Source: Aedoeadaptatus urinae (GTDB taxonomy: Bacteria > Bacillota > Clostridia > Tissierellales > Peptoniphilaceae). Taken from it: a stretch of DNA of 64,000 nt. The position numbers and the translations under genes were made by a program. Shown here piece by piece: positions 33,411 to 43,477 of the stretch. Location: the NCBI RefSeq assembly GCF_900155585.1, contig NZ_LT707415.1:1-64000 (forward strand), written 5' to 3'. Position 1 is the first letter of the stretch; every line of letters begins with the position of its first letter. The notes under the pieces were generated by a model. That model saw only the letters and a program-made list of their open reading frames with translations, was not told where the DNA came from and ran no database searches.

Positions 33411-34133
33411 CTAGAGCACTTTGTTTAAAAATTCTTGCGTCCGGGCTTCCTTCGGATGGCCGAAAACTTCTTCCGGCGTGCCTTCTTCAAGCAAATAGCC
33501 TTCGTCTAAGAACAGGATGCGATCCCCCACTTCTCTGGCAAAGCCCATTTCGTGGGTGACCACCACCATGGTCATTCCCTCTTTGGCGAGCTGCTGCATA
33601 ACGTCGAGGACTTCGCCCACCATTTCCGGGTCGAGAGCTGAGGTGGGCTCGTCAAAGAGCATGACCTGAGGCTCCATGGCCAGGGCGCGCACAATGGCGA
33701 TCCGCTGCTTTTGTCCCCCGGAGAGTTGACTGGGGTAGCTGTCTTTTTTGTCCAAAAGGCCAACGCGGTCCAAGAGCTTTTCCGCCTTGGCCTGAGCCGC
33801 CTTTTGATCCATGCCCTTAACCAGCACCGGCGCCATGGTGATATTTTCCATGACGGTCTTGTGGGGAAAGAGGTTAAAGGACTGAAAGACCATGCCCATG
33901 TCTTCGCGAATTTTTTCGATTTCCGTCTTCTTGTCGTTGACGTCCACGCCTTCGAAGATAATTTCGCCGCCATCGGCTTCTTCCAGCCGATTTAAACAGC
34001 GAAGGAAGGTGGATTTGCCGGAGCCCGAAGGCCCGATGACGACCACCACTTCCCCGTCTGCGATTTCCGTGGAAATGCCTTTCAGGACTTGGTTGTCGCC
34101 GAAACTTTTTGTCAGATTATGAATGCGAATCAC
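33411..34133 (-). CDS. Polar amino-acid ABC transporter ATPase
   Basis: A 240-residue ATPase of the GlnQ type. Walker [10 protein letters not shown] (about 35-43), Q-loop [11 protein letters not shown], signature [11 protein letters not shown], Walker [16 protein letters not shown] and the switch [10 protein letters not shown] are present. It powers the adjacent permease. I chose the GTG at 34133 (giving [13 protein letters not shown], the family start) rather than the GTG at 34160, which adds nine residues, because AGAGG lies 10 bases before it. It overlaps the permease gene by 17 bases. Confidence 0.94.
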   Translation of the reverse strand: MIRIHNLTKSFGDNQVLKGISTEIADGEVVVVIGPSGSGKSTFLRCLNRLEEADGGEIIFEGVDVNDKKTEIEKIREDMGMVFQSFNLFPHKTVMENITMAPVLVKGMDQKAAQAKAEKLLDRVGLLDKKDSYPSQLSGGQKQRIAIVRALAMEPQVMLFDEPTSALDPEMVGEVLDVMQQLAKEGMTMVVVTHEMGFAREVGDRILFLDEGYLLEEGTPEEVFGHPKEARTQEFLNKVL

Positions 34134-34806
34134 TGTTAGCCAACCTCTTTTCAAATACACCGATGACCTTGGAAAGACTCGTTACGAGAATCAAGTAAAT
34201 AAGTGCCGCCGTTACATAGGGCATAAAGGGCTTATAGGTCGCCCCTCCCACTACTCTCGCCTGATACATTAAATCGCCGATGCCCACAATGGAGACAATG
34301 GCCGTTTCTTTAATCAAGGTAACGAACTCGTTGGCCAGAGCGGGAAGCACGGTCTTAACGGCTTGGGGCAAGATAATGTAGCGCATAATTTGGCTCTTCT
34401 TCATACCCAAGGACGCCGCCGCTTCCCCTTGGCCGCGATCCACTGCGTTGATCCCGCCGCGAATAATCTCCGACACATAGGCCGAGGAGTTCATGCACAC
34501 GGCGATTAAGCTTAAAGCAAAGGGATTTTTTAAGGACGCGTATTGATCCGGGAGAACGCTGGAAAAACCGTAGTAAAATATCGTTACTTGAACCAATAAT
34601 GGCGTGCCTCGAAACAGCTGCACGTAAATTTTTGCGATGGCTTGCAGAGGCTTTAGCCTCGAGCGACGAAGCAGCACGATAATAATGCCCAGGATAAAAC
34701 CGAAGAGCACCCCTAAAAAGGAGAGCTTCAGGGTCATCAAGGTGCCGTCTAAATAGGATGGGCCGTATTTATTTAGAAAGGCCATCCAAGATTTCATTAA
34801 CTTCAT
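34117..34806 (-). CDS. Polar amino-acid ABC transporter permease
   Basis: A 229-residue inner-membrane protein with about five helices and the HisM/GlnP signature. [23 protein letters not shown]-type motifs ([13 protein letters not shown]) and the EAA loop region ([15 protein letters not shown]) contact the ATPase. Such permeases work as dimers with a lipoprotein binding protein, encoded just upstream. A hairpin lies in the 82-base gap after the binding-protein gene. Confidence 0.94.
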   Translation of the reverse strand: MKLMKSWMAFLNKYGPSYLDGTLMTLKLSFLGVLFGFILGIIIVLLRRSRLKPLQAIAKIYVQLFRGTPLLVQVTIFYYGFSSVLPDQYASLKNPFALSLIAVCMNSSAYVSEIIRGGINAVDRGQGEAAASLGMKKSQIMRYIILPQAVKTVLPALANEFVTLIKETAIVSIVGIGDLMYQARVVGGATYKPFMPYVTAALIYLILVTSLSKVIGVFEKRLANSDSHS

Positions 34807-34822
34807 TCTTCCTCCTCGATAG

Positions 34823-34852
34823 AAAAAACTGTTTCACGAGGAAACAGTTTTA
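34823..34852 (-). terminator. Intercistronic hairpin between binding protein and permease genes
   Basis: Minus strand AAAACTGTTTC, CTCGT, GAAACAGTTTTTT. It has the form of a partial terminator, so it may keep binding-protein mRNA more abundant than permease mRNA. Confidence 0.7.
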
Positions 34853-34888
34853 ACTCTGTAATTAGAACAATTCTTAATTGCCGTTGTT

Positions 34889-35797
34889 TTAGTTGGCAGC
34901 GTTATTGGCAGCGGCTTCGTCACCGGCGGGAGCGTCAGTAGTGGATTCGTCGGCCAGTTTTTCGTATTCTGCGATCCAGCCTTCGATCTTCCCTTCGTCG
35001 ATCAGCTTTTGAACCACTTGATTAATGTATGCGGTCAAGGCGTCGTTGCCTTTTTTCGATGCGACACATACGCCCGGTTCTTCGGGAACGCCGGCATCGA
35101 TGACGACGAGGTCGGGGAATTGCTTAGCGTATTGTTCGCCGGAGCTTTTGGAGATGACCAGGGCGTCGGCGGTTTTGTTTTTAACTTCCATTGCCAGATT
35201 GTTTAATTTGGCAAGGCTCTTTAATTCCACGTCTTTCGGGAAGTTTTCGCGAACGGTGTCCTCTTGAATGGATCCCGTTTGTGCGCCGACGACCTTGCCG
35301 GCGAAGTCTTCCATCTTCTTGTACTTGTCCGCATCTTCTTTGCGAACGAGAACCACTTGTTCGTTGGTGAAGTAGGGTACGGAGAAGTTGACGGCTTCTT
35401 CACGTTCCGGAGTGGCGGAGAGGCCGGCGATGCCGATGTCCGCTTGACCGGAGGCGATGCTGGGGATAATGCCGTCGAAGTCCAAGTCTTTGACTTCAAG
35501 CTCCACGCCCATTTCATCGGCGATGGCCTTGGCGATTTCCACGTCGAAGCCGACGATTTCGTCTTTACCGTCTTTTACAAGGTGCCATTCGTAGGGCGGG
35601 TAGTCGGCGCTGGTGGCCAAGACCAATTTGCCCTTGTCCTTAATGGCCTTGACGGCGGCATCCATTTCTTCCTGGCTCACTTGAGGTGCTTCCTTCTTAC
35701 CTTCATTGTTCGCTGCGTTGTTTGCGCCGGATCCGCATCCGACTAATGCAAATGCCATGACCATGGCTAAAATACTAAGTAAACCGAATTTTTTCAT
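34889..35797 (-). CDS. Amino-acid ABC transporter substrate-binding lipoprotein
   Basis: A 302-residue family-3 binding protein. The lipobox LVGC puts the lipidated Cys at 21. The mature chain has KLVLATSADYPPYEW, VGFDVEIAKAIADEMGVEL and the C-terminal KIEGWIAEYEKL, typical of polar amino-acid binding. An Asn/Ala-rich tail (ANNAAN) repeats the linker type near the N terminus. Ligand is not readable; cystine, Glu/Gln, Arg or His are possible. A cysteine-rich upstream ORF (35838-35933) may hint at cysteine or cystine. Confidence 0.92.
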   Translation of the reverse strand: MKKFGLLSILAMVMAFALVGCGSGANNAANNEGKKEAPQVSQEEMDAAVKAIKDKGKLVLATSADYPPYEWHLVKDGKDEIVGFDVEIAKAIADEMGVELEVKDLDFDGIIPSIASGQADIGIAGLSATPEREEAVNFSVPYFTNEQVVLVRKEDADKYKKMEDFAGKVVGAQTGSIQEDTVRENFPKDVELKSLAKLNNLAMEVKNKTADALVISKSSGEQYAKQFPDLVVIDAGVPEEPGVCVASKKGNDALTAYINQVVQKLIDEGKIEGWIAEYEKLADESTTDAPAGDEAAANNAAN

Positions 35798-35837
35798 GAT
35801 GTTCTCCCTCCAATCTCAAATACACAGGCGTTCTCTA

Positions 35838-35933
35838 TTATACACGATGTCTCATAGAGCCGGAGGTGCAAGTGATCTTTGCGTCGTGCTTGCAACAAAT
35901 CCGACGTCTCTCGAAAAGTTTTGTTGTATTCAA
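35838..35933 (-). CDS. Possible 31-residue upstream peptide (uORF) of the amino-acid transporter
   Basis: A TTG start (35931-35933) lies 8 bases after a strong AGGAGG. The frame codes MNTTKLFERRRICCKHDAKI followed by TCTSGSMRHRV and stop (35838). Three Cys codons, two adjacent, make it look like a cysteine-sensing leader peptide. The stem TGCAAG/CTTGCA lies within the coding part. No classic attenuator hairpin follows, so translation itself, or coupling to the next gene, would be the mechanism. Tentative. Confidence 0.35.
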   Translation of the reverse strand: MNTTKLFERRRICCKHDAKITCTSGSMRHRV

Positions 35934-35968
35934 GATTAAGGCCTCCTTCTGTGCTTTTCTTTTTTGAG

Positions 35969-35997
35969 ATTATACTATAGCGTACTAAAACCTACAA
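35969..35997 (-). promoter_or_regulatory. Promoter of the amino-acid transporter operon
   Basis: Minus strand TTGTAG (35992-35997), a 17-base spacer and TATAAT (35969-35974). It gives a leader of about 165 bases that contains the 31-codon uORF. Confidence 0.7.
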
Positions 35998-36004
35998 GAT
36001 AATC

Positions 36005-36032
36005 AAAAAGAAAACGAGAAACGGCGTTTCTC
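36005..36032 (-). terminator. Terminator after uvrA
   Basis: Minus strand GAGAAAC, GCC, GTTTCTC, then GTTTTCTTTTT. Confidence 0.7.
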
Positions 36033-36050
36033 ATTCTCTCTTTGTCTTTC

Positions 36051-38879
36051 TTATCTTTTCAGCAGCGGTTTTAAATAGATGCCGGTGTAGGACGCGTCGT
36101 TCTTCGCCACGTCCTCGGGCCGTCCCGTGGCCACCACTTCGCCGCCGCCGTCGCCGCCGTCGGGCCCCAGGTCGATAATGTGATCCGCCACTTTAATGAC
36201 GTCCAGATTATGCTCGATAACCACCACGGTGTTGCCCATGTCCACCAGCTTCGACAGCACGCTTAAGAGCTTTCGAATGTCTTCTGCGTGAAGGCCGGTG
36301 GTGGGCTCGTCTAAAATATAGAGGGTGTTGCCCGTCCCCCGCTTGGACAGCTCCGTGGCCAGCTTGATCCGCTGGGCCTCGCCGCCGGAGAGCTGAGTGG
36401 AGGGCTGACCCAGCTTAATATAGCCAAGGCCCACCTCCTGCAGGGTGTTGATCTTTCTCAGGATCCGCGGATGGTTTTCGAAAAATTCCGCCGCCTGATC
36501 CACGGTCATGTCCAAGACATCGGCGATGTTTTTGCCCTTAAACTTGACCTGCAAGGTCTCCCGATTGTAGCGCTTGCCGCCGCAGACCTCGCAGGGCACG
36601 TAGACGTCCGGGAGAAAGTGCATTTCCACCTTCAAAATCCCGTCGCCCTTACAGGCCTCGCAGCGGCCGCCCTTGACGTTAAAGGAGAAGCGGCCCTTGG
36701 CATAGCCGCGGATCTTCGCCTCGTTAGTTTGGGCGAAGACGTCGCGAATGGAATCGAAGACGCCGGTGTAGGTGGCGGGATTGGAACGGGGCGTGCGGCC
36801 GATGGGGCTCTGGTCGATGGAGACGATTTTGTCCACGTGCTCCAGGCCCTCGATTTTTTTGTACTTGCCCGGGCGCACTTTGTTTTTGTTTACCTTTTGC
36901 GCCACGGCTTTTTTCAAAATTTCGTTGATGAGGGAGCTCTTCCCCGAACCGGAGACGCCGGTGACGCAGATAAATTGCCCCAGGGGGAAGTGCACGTCGA
37001 TGTCCTTTAAATTGTTTTGCGCCGCGCCGTAGACCACGATCTCTTCTCCCGTGTAGGGACGGCGCTCCTCGGGCACGGCGATTTTTTTCTTGCCGGAAAG
37101 GTATTGGCCCGTGAGGGACTCTTCCACTTTGACGATCTCGTCGTAGGTGCCCTGGGCCACGATGTGGCCGCCGTGGACGCCGGCACCGGGGCCGATGTCT
37201 AGTATCTCGTCGGCTTCCCGCATGGTATCCTCGTCGTGCTCCACGACGATGAGGGTGTTGCCGATGTCCGTCAAATTCCGAAGGGACTTTAAAAGCATGG
37301 CATTGTCCTTTTGGTGAAGGCCGATGGAGGGCTCGTCGAGAACGTAGGTGACGCCGACGAGGGCGGAGCCGATTTGGGTGGCGAGGCGAATCCGCTGGGC
37401 TTCGCCGCCGGAAAGGGTGCCCGCCATGCGCGCCAAGGTGAGATAGCCCAGACCCACTTCCTTTAAAAAGGACAGGCGCTCGTGAATTTCCTTTAAAATT
37501 TGATCAGCGATGTTTCTATCCATGTCGCTGAGATCCAAGGAATCGAAAAATTTCATGGCGTCGACGACGGAAAGCAGGGTGGACTCATAAATATTTTTTC
37601 CGCCCAGCTTAAAGACCAAAGACTCCATCTTCAGCCGCGCCCCGTGGCAATCGGGACAGGGGATGTCGGATAAGAAGGGTTCGATTTTTTCGATGGCTCG
37701 GTCGCTGGCGGTCTCCCTGTAGCGGCGATCCAGATTTTTCAAGATCCCCTCGAAGTGGCCGCGGTATTCTTTCGCCCCGCTGAAATAAGATTTAAAGACG
37801 AAGTGCAGGGGCTTCTTCGTACCGTACATTAATTCGTCGATCATGGCTTTCGGCGCCTCTTTAATGGGCGCCTTGGTGGAAAAATCGTAGCGGGCAGCGA
37901 TCTGGTCGATGATTTCCTTGTAATAGGTGCCTTCCGTGGTACCGTAGCAGGCGATGGCCCCCTCGTCGATGGAAAGCTCCCTGTTGGGAATGATCAGCTC
38001 CGGATCCGCCCGTCGGCTGCTCCCCAAGCCCTTGCAGGTGGGGCAGGCCCCCATAGGCGTGTTAAAGGAAAAGGATCGGGGCGTGGCGGGCTCGATGGCG
38101 ATGTCGTGCTCCGGACAGGAGTAGCTGGTGGAGTAAAGCTTTTCGTTGCCGTCTAATGTATCCACGATGACCGTGGAGCCGGAGATCTCCAGGGCCGTCT
38201 CGATGCTGTCCGTAAGACGGGTCTCGATGCCCTCGCGAATGACGATTCGGTCCACCACGATGAGAATATCGTGGACCTTGTTTTTATCCAGCTCGATGTC
38301 CTCTTCCGTGCGGTGCATTTCCCCGTCGATGATCATGCGCAAAAAGCCATCCTTGCGAATGCGATTCAAGACCTTCTTGTGCTGCCCTTTTTTCTGACGC
38401 ACCACCGGCGCCAAGAGCTGGAAGCGGGTGCCCTCTTTCATCTCCATAATCTTGTCCACGATCTGATCTTCCGCAAAGGCCTCAATGGGCTTGCCGCACA
38501 CCGGGCAATAGGGCTTTGCCACCCGGGCGTAGAGCAGACGGATGTAGTCGTAAATTTCCGTCACCGTCCCCACAGTGGAGCGGGGATTTTTCGACGTGGT
38601 CTTCTGGTCGATGGCAATGGCGGGGCTCATGCCCTCGATGTAGTCCACCTCGGGCTTGTCCATTTGGCCCAAGAATTGCCGCGCGTAGGAGGACAAGCTT
38701 TCCACATAGCGCCGCTGCCCTTCGGCGTAGATGGTGTCGAAGGCCAGGGAGCTCTTCCCGGAGCCGGAGAGGCCCGTGATGACGGTCATTTTATTTCTCG
38801 GAATATAGACGTCGAGATTTTTTAAATTGTGCTGGCGCGCCCCGTGTATGTGGATCGCCTGTTCAATGGATGGGTTCAT
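36051..38879 (-). CDS. uvrA: Excinuclease ABC subunit A
   Basis: The damage-scanning ATPase of nucleotide excision repair, loading UvrB at lesions. Two ABC modules show [11 protein letters not shown] (early) and [11 protein letters not shown] (about 640), signature LSGGEAQRI twice, and Walker [10 protein letters not shown] and ILDEPTTGL. Zinc-binding pairs occur at [15 protein letters not shown] and CEACKGDG...CEVCGGK. The 942-residue length is typical. It starts 20 bases after uvrB. Confidence 0.98.
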   Translation of the reverse strand: MNPSIEQAIHIHGARQHNLKNLDVYIPRNKMTVITGLSGSGKSSLAFDTIYAEGQRRYVESLSSYARQFLGQMDKPEVDYIEGMSPAIAIDQKTTSKNPRSTVGTVTEIYDYIRLLYARVAKPYCPVCGKPIEAFAEDQIVDKIMEMKEGTRFQLLAPVVRQKKGQHKKVLNRIRKDGFLRMIIDGEMHRTEEDIELDKNKVHDILIVVDRIVIREGIETRLTDSIETALEISGSTVIVDTLDGNEKLYSTSYSCPEHDIAIEPATPRSFSFNTPMGACPTCKGLGSSRRADPELIIPNRELSIDEGAIACYGTTEGTYYKEIIDQIAARYDFSTKAPIKEAPKAMIDELMYGTKKPLHFVFKSYFSGAKEYRGHFEGILKNLDRRYRETASDRAIEKIEPFLSDIPCPDCHGARLKMESLVFKLGGKNIYESTLLSVVDAMKFFDSLDLSDMDRNIADQILKEIHERLSFLKEVGLGYLTLARMAGTLSGGEAQRIRLATQIGSALVGVTYVLDEPSIGLHQKDNAMLLKSLRNLTDIGNTLIVVEHDEDTMREADEILDIGPGAGVHGGHIVAQGTYDEIVKVEESLTGQYLSGKKKIAVPEERRPYTGEEIVVYGAAQNNLKDIDVHFPLGQFICVTGVSGSGKSSLINEILKKAVAQKVNKNKVRPGKYKKIEGLEHVDKIVSIDQSPIGRTPRSNPATYTGVFDSIRDVFAQTNEAKIRGYAKGRFSFNVKGGRCEACKGDGILKVEMHFLPDVYVPCEVCGGKRYNRETLQVKFKGKNIADVLDMTVDQAAEFFENHPRILRKINTLQEVGLGYIKLGQPSTQLSGGEAQRIKLATELSKRGTGNTLYILDEPTTGLHAEDIRKLLSVLSKLVDMGNTVVVIEHNLDVIKVADHIIDLGPDGGDGGGEVVATGRPEDVAKNDASYTGIYLKPLLKR

Positions 38880-38899
38880 CTATTTCCTTTCTTTCAGGA

Positions 38900-40870
38900 T
38901 TACTCATTTAATCCGTAACGTTCTTTTATTTCTCTTATTTGGTCGCGAATGCTCGCCGCCCGCTCGAAATCCAATTGCTCGGCGGCCTTAAACATTTCCG
39001 TTTCCAGATTTTTCAGCATGGCGACGATGTCTTCCTTGGCAAAGTCTTCGCCGAAGTCTTCCTCTTCTTCCGCCGCAATGGTATTTTCGATGGTGTCGCG
39101 AATGCCTTTGACGATGGATTGCGGCACGATACCGTGTTTCTTATTATAGTCCATTTGTATGGCTCGGCGCCGTTCCGTCTCTTCGATGGTGCGGGCCATG
39201 GAGCCGGTGATGGTGTCGGCATACATAATGACGCGGCCGTCTACATTTCTCGCGGCCCGCCCCGCCGTTTGAATGAGGGAGGTTTCCGAGCGCAAAAAGC
39301 CCTCTTTGTCCGCATCCAGTATGGCCACGAGGCCCACCTCGGGAATGTCCAGCCCCTCACGCAAGAGGTTGATGCCTACGAGGAAGTCGTAGACGCCGAG
39401 GCGCAGATCCCGAATGATTTCCATGCGCTCGATGGTCTTGACATCGGAGTGAAGATAGGCCACCTTCATGCCCATGTCCTTAAAGTACTTGCTCAGGTCC
39501 TCCGCCATGCGCTTGGTCAGGGTGGTGACAAAGGTCCGCATATTTTTCGACGTCATGTCGTTGATCTGTTCCGTCAGATGATCGATTTGATTTTTCGTCG
39601 GCACCACGTCGATTTTCGGATCCACCAGGCCCGTGGGGCGAATGATCTGTTCCACCCGCTGCTCTTCGTGTTCCGTTTCGTAGGGGCCCGGCGTGGCAGA
39701 GACGTAGACCACTTGATTTTGCATGGATTCGAATTCCTCGAAGCGCAAGGGACGGTTGTCCAGCGCCGAGGGCAGGCGAAAGCCATATTCCACCAGGGTC
39801 TCTTTTCTCGCCCGGTCGCCGTTAAACATGCCGCGAATTTGCGGCACCGTGGCGTGGGACTCGTCGATAATGGTCATGAAGTCCTTCGGGAAGTAGTCGA
39901 TAAGGGTGTAGGGTCGGCTCCCCGCTTCCCTGCCGCTTAGGTGGCGGGTATAGTTTTCGATGCCGGAGCAAAAGCCCATTTCCTCCAGCATTTCCACATC
40001 GTAATTGGTGCGCTGCTCAAGCCGTTGGGCTTCTAAAAGTTTTTCTTGATCACGCAAAGTGAAGAGCCGCTCTTCCAGTTCCTTTCGAATGGTTTTGACG
40101 CCTCGCTCGATTTTTTCCGGCCGCGTGGCAAAGTGAGATGCCGGGAAGATGGACACGTGCTTGCGATAGCTTTCGATGCGACCGGTGACCGCGTCCACTT
40201 CGGCGATTTCATCGATTTCGTCGCCGAAAAATTCCACGCGAATGGTCTTTTCGGAATTGCCGGCGGGAAAAATTTCCAGCACGTCGCCGCGAACGCGGAA
40301 GGTGCCGCGTGAAAAATCCACGTCGTTTCTCACGTATTGAATGTCCACCAGCTTGCTCATGAGGGCGTTTCTGTCCCATTCCATGCCCGGGCGCAGACTC
40401 ACCACCAAATTCTTGTAGTCGATAGGGTCACCCAAGCCGTAGATGCAGCTCACCGACGCGACGATAATCACGTCCCGCCGCTCGAAGAGAGCCATGGTGG
40501 CGGAGTGGCGCAGCTTGTCGATCTCGTCGTTAATGCTGGCGTCTTTTGCGATAAAGGTATCCGTCCCGGGGACATAGGCCTCGGGCTGATAGTAGTCGTA
40601 GTAGCTGACGAAGTATTCCACGGCGTTTTCCGGAAAAAATTCGCGAAACTCCGAGGCCAGTTGATAGGCCAGTGTCTTATTGTGGGCGATGACCAAGGTG
40701 GGCTTTTGCACCCGCTCAATTAAATTGGCCATGGTAAAGGTCTTGCCGCTTCCCGTGACCCCCAACAGGGTTTGGTGCTTCATGCCCCCTTGGATGCCCT
40801 CGGTCAATCGATCGATGGCCTGCGGCTGATCGCCGGTGGGCTTAAATTTCGAATGAATTTTAAAATCCAT
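38900..40870 (-). CDS. uvrB: Excinuclease ABC subunit B
   Basis: The DNA-helicase-like subunit that verifies damage and recruits UvrC. The 656-residue protein has Walker [15 protein letters not shown] (about 34-47), the beta-hairpin [16 protein letters not shown], helicase motifs ([32 protein letters not shown]) and a C-terminal UVR domain ([13 protein letters not shown]). AGGAGGAATC precedes the ATG. It follows ctp by 24 bases with an intervening terminator. Confidence 0.98.
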   Translation of the reverse strand: MDFKIHSKFKPTGDQPQAIDRLTEGIQGGMKHQTLLGVTGSGKTFTMANLIERVQKPTLVIAHNKTLAYQLASEFREFFPENAVEYFVSYYDYYQPEAYVPGTDTFIAKDASINDEIDKLRHSATMALFERRDVIIVASVSCIYGLGDPIDYKNLVVSLRPGMEWDRNALMSKLVDIQYVRNDVDFSRGTFRVRGDVLEIFPAGNSEKTIRVEFFGDEIDEIAEVDAVTGRIESYRKHVSIFPASHFATRPEKIERGVKTIRKELEERLFTLRDQEKLLEAQRLEQRTNYDVEMLEEMGFCSGIENYTRHLSGREAGSRPYTLIDYFPKDFMTIIDESHATVPQIRGMFNGDRARKETLVEYGFRLPSALDNRPLRFEEFESMQNQVVYVSATPGPYETEHEEQRVEQIIRPTGLVDPKIDVVPTKNQIDHLTEQINDMTSKNMRTFVTTLTKRMAEDLSKYFKDMGMKVAYLHSDVKTIERMEIIRDLRLGVYDFLVGINLLREGLDIPEVGLVAILDADKEGFLRSETSLIQTAGRAARNVDGRVIMYADTITGSMARTIEETERRRAIQMDYNKKHGIVPQSIVKGIRDTIENTIAAEEEEDFGEDFAKEDIVAMLKNLETEMFKAAEQLDFERAASIRDQIREIKERYGLNE

Positions 40871-40882
40871 GATTCCTCCTGC

Positions 40883-40911
40883 AAAAAGAGCGATCTAACG
40901 ACCGCTCTTTT
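40883..40911 (-). terminator. Terminator overlapping the ctp stop codon
   Basis: Minus strand AAAGAGCG, a loop holding the TAG stop, CGCTCTTT, then TT. Because it lies between ctp and uvrB it may be leaky. Confidence 0.65.
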
Positions 40912-42058
40912 CTATAATGGAAATTGCCTTTTGCAATTGTGTATCCTGATCTCGATGCTCGAGCCCGATGGCCTTGACGTTTTCCGGCAAGCTGACTTTC
41001 ACGTCGGGTTCGATGCCCTTGTCTTGAATACATACCCCGGAAGGCGTGAAATATTCACTGGTGGTGAGCTTAATGCCGCCTCCGCCGGGCAGAGGCACCA
41101 AGGTTTGCACCACGCCCTTGCCGTAGGTCTTTTCGCCTACAAGGGTGGCGGCCTTGTTGTCCTTTAAAGCCCCCGCCACGATTTCCGATGCCGATGCGCT
41201 GCCCCCGTTGACCAAAACCACAACGGGCTTCTTCCACGCGGCTTCGTCAGATTTATAGTGGAAGACTTCTTTGCCCCGATTGTCCTTGGCGCTGACGATG
41301 TCCGCCTCGGGAAGCAATTGATCGCTGACGCCTACCGCCGCTTCCAAAATGCCGCCGGGATTGCCGCGAAGATCCAGGATCAACCCCTTCTTCCCCGCCG
41401 CCGCCTTCATGGCTTTGGTAAATTCTTCCACGGTGTCGTCTTCGAATTGCGTGAGGCCGATATAGGCGATGTCGCCGATGGAGCCCGTGATCACCGATTC
41501 CATATGGATCTCGTCCCGGGTCACCTTCACATCACGCACACTGCCCTTCCCTTCGGGCATAATGCCCAAGGTGACGGTTGTGCCCTTGTCCCCTTTAATA
41601 TGTTTCACCGCTTCTTCCATTTCGTCCACGGTGTATTCAACGCCGTCCACGGAGACGATTTTGTCGCCGGACTTTATGCCCGCCGCCTCCGCAGGAGAAC
41701 CCTTAATAGGCGCGATGACGGTAATCATTTTGGAATCCTCCACGGCGCCGATTTGCACGCCGATGCCGTAAAATTCGCCGGTAGTGGATTCCATAAACTG
41801 CTTGTACTCAGCTTCGTCGAAGTACTGACTATAGGGGTCGTTTAGTGCCGCCACCGTGCCTTTCTTTCTGCCTTCGATAAAATCCTTCTCCGTGATTTCG
41901 TCACTGCGCAAATAGTATTTTTTTAAAAATCGCTCCAGAACCTTAGTCTGTGCCACTTCCTTCACGCTGCCCGTGGCGAATTGCACGGAGGCGAAGGCGG
42001 TGATGATATTGGTCACGAGCAACAGAGCGAGAAGGCCCGCAATGTGTTTCTTTTTCAT
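40895..42058 (-). CDS. ctpA: S41 family carboxy-terminal processing protease
   Basis: A 387-residue membrane-anchored serine protease. The N-terminal helix (about 5-24) is followed by a PDZ domain (GIGVQIGAVEDSKMIT, GIKSGDKIVSVDG). The catalytic core has the Ser in NGGSASASEIVAGAL and the Lys in KTYGKGVVQT. These enzymes trim extracytoplasmic proteins, often cell-wall hydrolases. It sits directly after the M23 hydrolase gene, a possible substrate. The ATG follows CAGGAG. Confidence 0.95.
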   Translation of the reverse strand: MKKKHIAGLLALLLVTNIITAFASVQFATGSVKEVAQTKVLERFLKKYYLRSDEITEKDFIEGRKKGTVAALNDPYSQYFDEAEYKQFMESTTGEFYGIGVQIGAVEDSKMITVIAPIKGSPAEAAGIKSGDKIVSVDGVEYTVDEMEEAVKHIKGDKGTTVTLGIMPEGKGSVRDVKVTRDEIHMESVITGSIGDIAYIGLTQFEDDTVEEFTKAMKAAAGKKGLILDLRGNPGGILEAAVGVSDQLLPEADIVSAKDNRGKEVFHYKSDEAAWKKPVVVLVNGGSASASEIVAGALKDNKAATLVGEKTYGKGVVQTLVPLPGGGGIKLTTSEYFTPSGVCIQDKGIEPDVKVSLPENVKAIGLEHRDQDTQLQKAISIIEKSGR

Positions 42059-42083
42059 TGGAACTCCTGTTTTTAAATGGAAG

Positions 42084-42114
42084 AAAGAACCTTCCCGAAG
42101 AAAGGTTCTTTGTC
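42084..42114 (-). terminator. Hairpin between M23 hydrolase and ctp genes
   Basis: Minus strand AAAGAACCTT and AAGGTTCTTT arms around TCTTCGGG. The following T-run is weak, so this may be a partial terminator. Confidence 0.55.
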
Positions 42115-42120
42115 TTTGAA

Positions 42121-43455
42121 TTATAAATAGTTAAGGGGATTCTGCACGGCACCGTTTACGCGCACTTCAAAGTGCAAGTGTGCGCCGGTACTCATGCCGG
42201 TGCTGCCCACGTAGCCGATGGTTTGTCCCGCGGAAACCGTCTGTCCCGCACTCACCGCTCTGCCGGATAAGTGGCCGTAAACCGTGACCTTGCCGCCGTG
42301 GTCGATCATAATGCAGTTGCCGTAGCCGCCCATAAAACGGGAGGCGATGACCGTCCCTGACGCCGCACTTACGACCGGCGTGCCGTTAGGCGCGCCGATG
42401 TCCACGCCGGTGTGGAGCTTGCGGTATTTTAAAATCGGGTGAATACGATAGCCGAAGGGCGAGGTGATCCGGTGATGACCGGGTACGGGCCAGTAGAGCT
42501 CGCCGGTTCTCGCTTCAGGCTGAGCTTGAACGCCGTATTGAACGACGTCCGAAGACGTGTTGGCACTTATGCTCCTGCTTGCTTTGTAAGAAGCACTGCC
42601 GGAGCGCTTCGATGCGCTGCTTGCCCTACCTGCCGCCGCTTCCTTTTGGCTACGGGCTTCGGCTTCGGCCGCTCTTTGTCTGGCCAGACGGGCCGCTTCT
42701 TCTTCCTTCGCCTTTTTAATGGAGATATCCAGGTTCGCAATTTGCGATTGAATGGCGTCGGATTCGCGGAGCATTTCGTCGTATTGCGCTTCGTAGCTGC
42801 TTAAGTCGTTGACCAAATTGTTCATGAAGCTTGTCTTTTGAGCGTTGGCCGCTTCGAGATTGTTTTTTTCCGTCCGCGCTTGTTCCTGCTTTTGAGCCAG
42901 TTGTTTTTCCTGCTCGGCGAGGAGGGCCTGCTTCTCTTCGATTTCCTTCACCTTGGCTTTTATTTCTTCAATAAGCTCCCGGTCGCTGGTGGCGATGGAA
43001 CGAATCATGCGGGCGCTGCCGATTAAAGAGGCTGCGTCGGTGGAATCGAGAAGAATATCTAAATAACCGCGATCGTTGGCGATATACATGGCGCGAAGGC
43101 GCTTGGCATAGAGATCTTTTTTCTCTAAAAGCTCCGCCTTGGCGGCTTCAAGCTCCGCCTTGGTTTGGGCGATTTCCACTTGAAGCTTTTGCATCTCGCC
43201 GTTTAATTGATCGAGTTTTAAATTAACCTGGGTGATTTGCGCATCCAAGGCGCGAATTTCCGCTTGAACCGTGGCCACTTGACCCTTCGTCTGACTGATC
43301 ATCGATTGGGTTCCGGCCATATTGGATTCGATGGAACTCTTCTTTTGCACCGCCTTCGACCGTTCGGCTTCTAATCCTGAAGCCAAAACCGGTTGGGAGC
43401 TTAACATTAAAAGCGCCAGTGCCGCGGAAAGTTTCTTTCTGTGATTCGCGTCCAA
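42121..43455 (-). CDS. Coiled-coil M23 peptidoglycan hydrolase (EnvC/PcsB-like)
   Basis: A 444-residue secreted protein. A signal peptide (LSAALALLMLSSQPVLASG) precedes a long coiled coil (about 30-260) rich in Gln, Glu and Lys. A Ser/Ala-rich linker leads to a C-terminal LytM/M23 domain with HRITSPFGYRIHP, LHTGVDIGAPNGTPV and HLHFEVRVNG. The zinc ligands (His, Asp, His) are present, so it should be active. The coiled coil plus ftsE/ftsX neighbours mark it as the FtsEX-controlled hydrolase. The start is TTG at 43455, six bases after AAGGAGG; an earlier ATG would overlap ftsX. Confidence 0.92.
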   Translation of the reverse strand: MDANHRKKLSAALALLMLSSQPVLASGLEAERSKAVQKKSSIESNMAGTQSMISQTKGQVATVQAEIRALDAQITQVNLKLDQLNGEMQKLQVEIAQTKAELEAAKAELLEKKDLYAKRLRAMYIANDRGYLDILLDSTDAASLIGSARMIRSIATSDRELIEEIKAKVKEIEEKQALLAEQEKQLAQKQEQARTEKNNLEAANAQKTSFMNNLVNDLSSYEAQYDEMLRESDAIQSQIANLDISIKKAKEEEAARLARQRAAEAEARSQKEAAAGRASSASKRSGSASYKASRSISANTSSDVVQYGVQAQPEARTGELYWPVPGHHRITSPFGYRIHPILKYRKLHTGVDIGAPNGTPVVSAASGTVIASRFMGGYGNCIMIDHGGKVTVYGHLSGRAVSAGQTVSAGQTIGYVGSTGMSTGAHLHFEVRVNGAVQNPLNYL

Positions 43456-43477
43456 AGTGAACCTCCTTCTGTTTATC

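Noticed and set aside
38939-39940. A 333-residue plus-strand open frame opposite uvrB
   Set aside because: It is antisense to the full uvrB gene, with no motif or start signal of its own.
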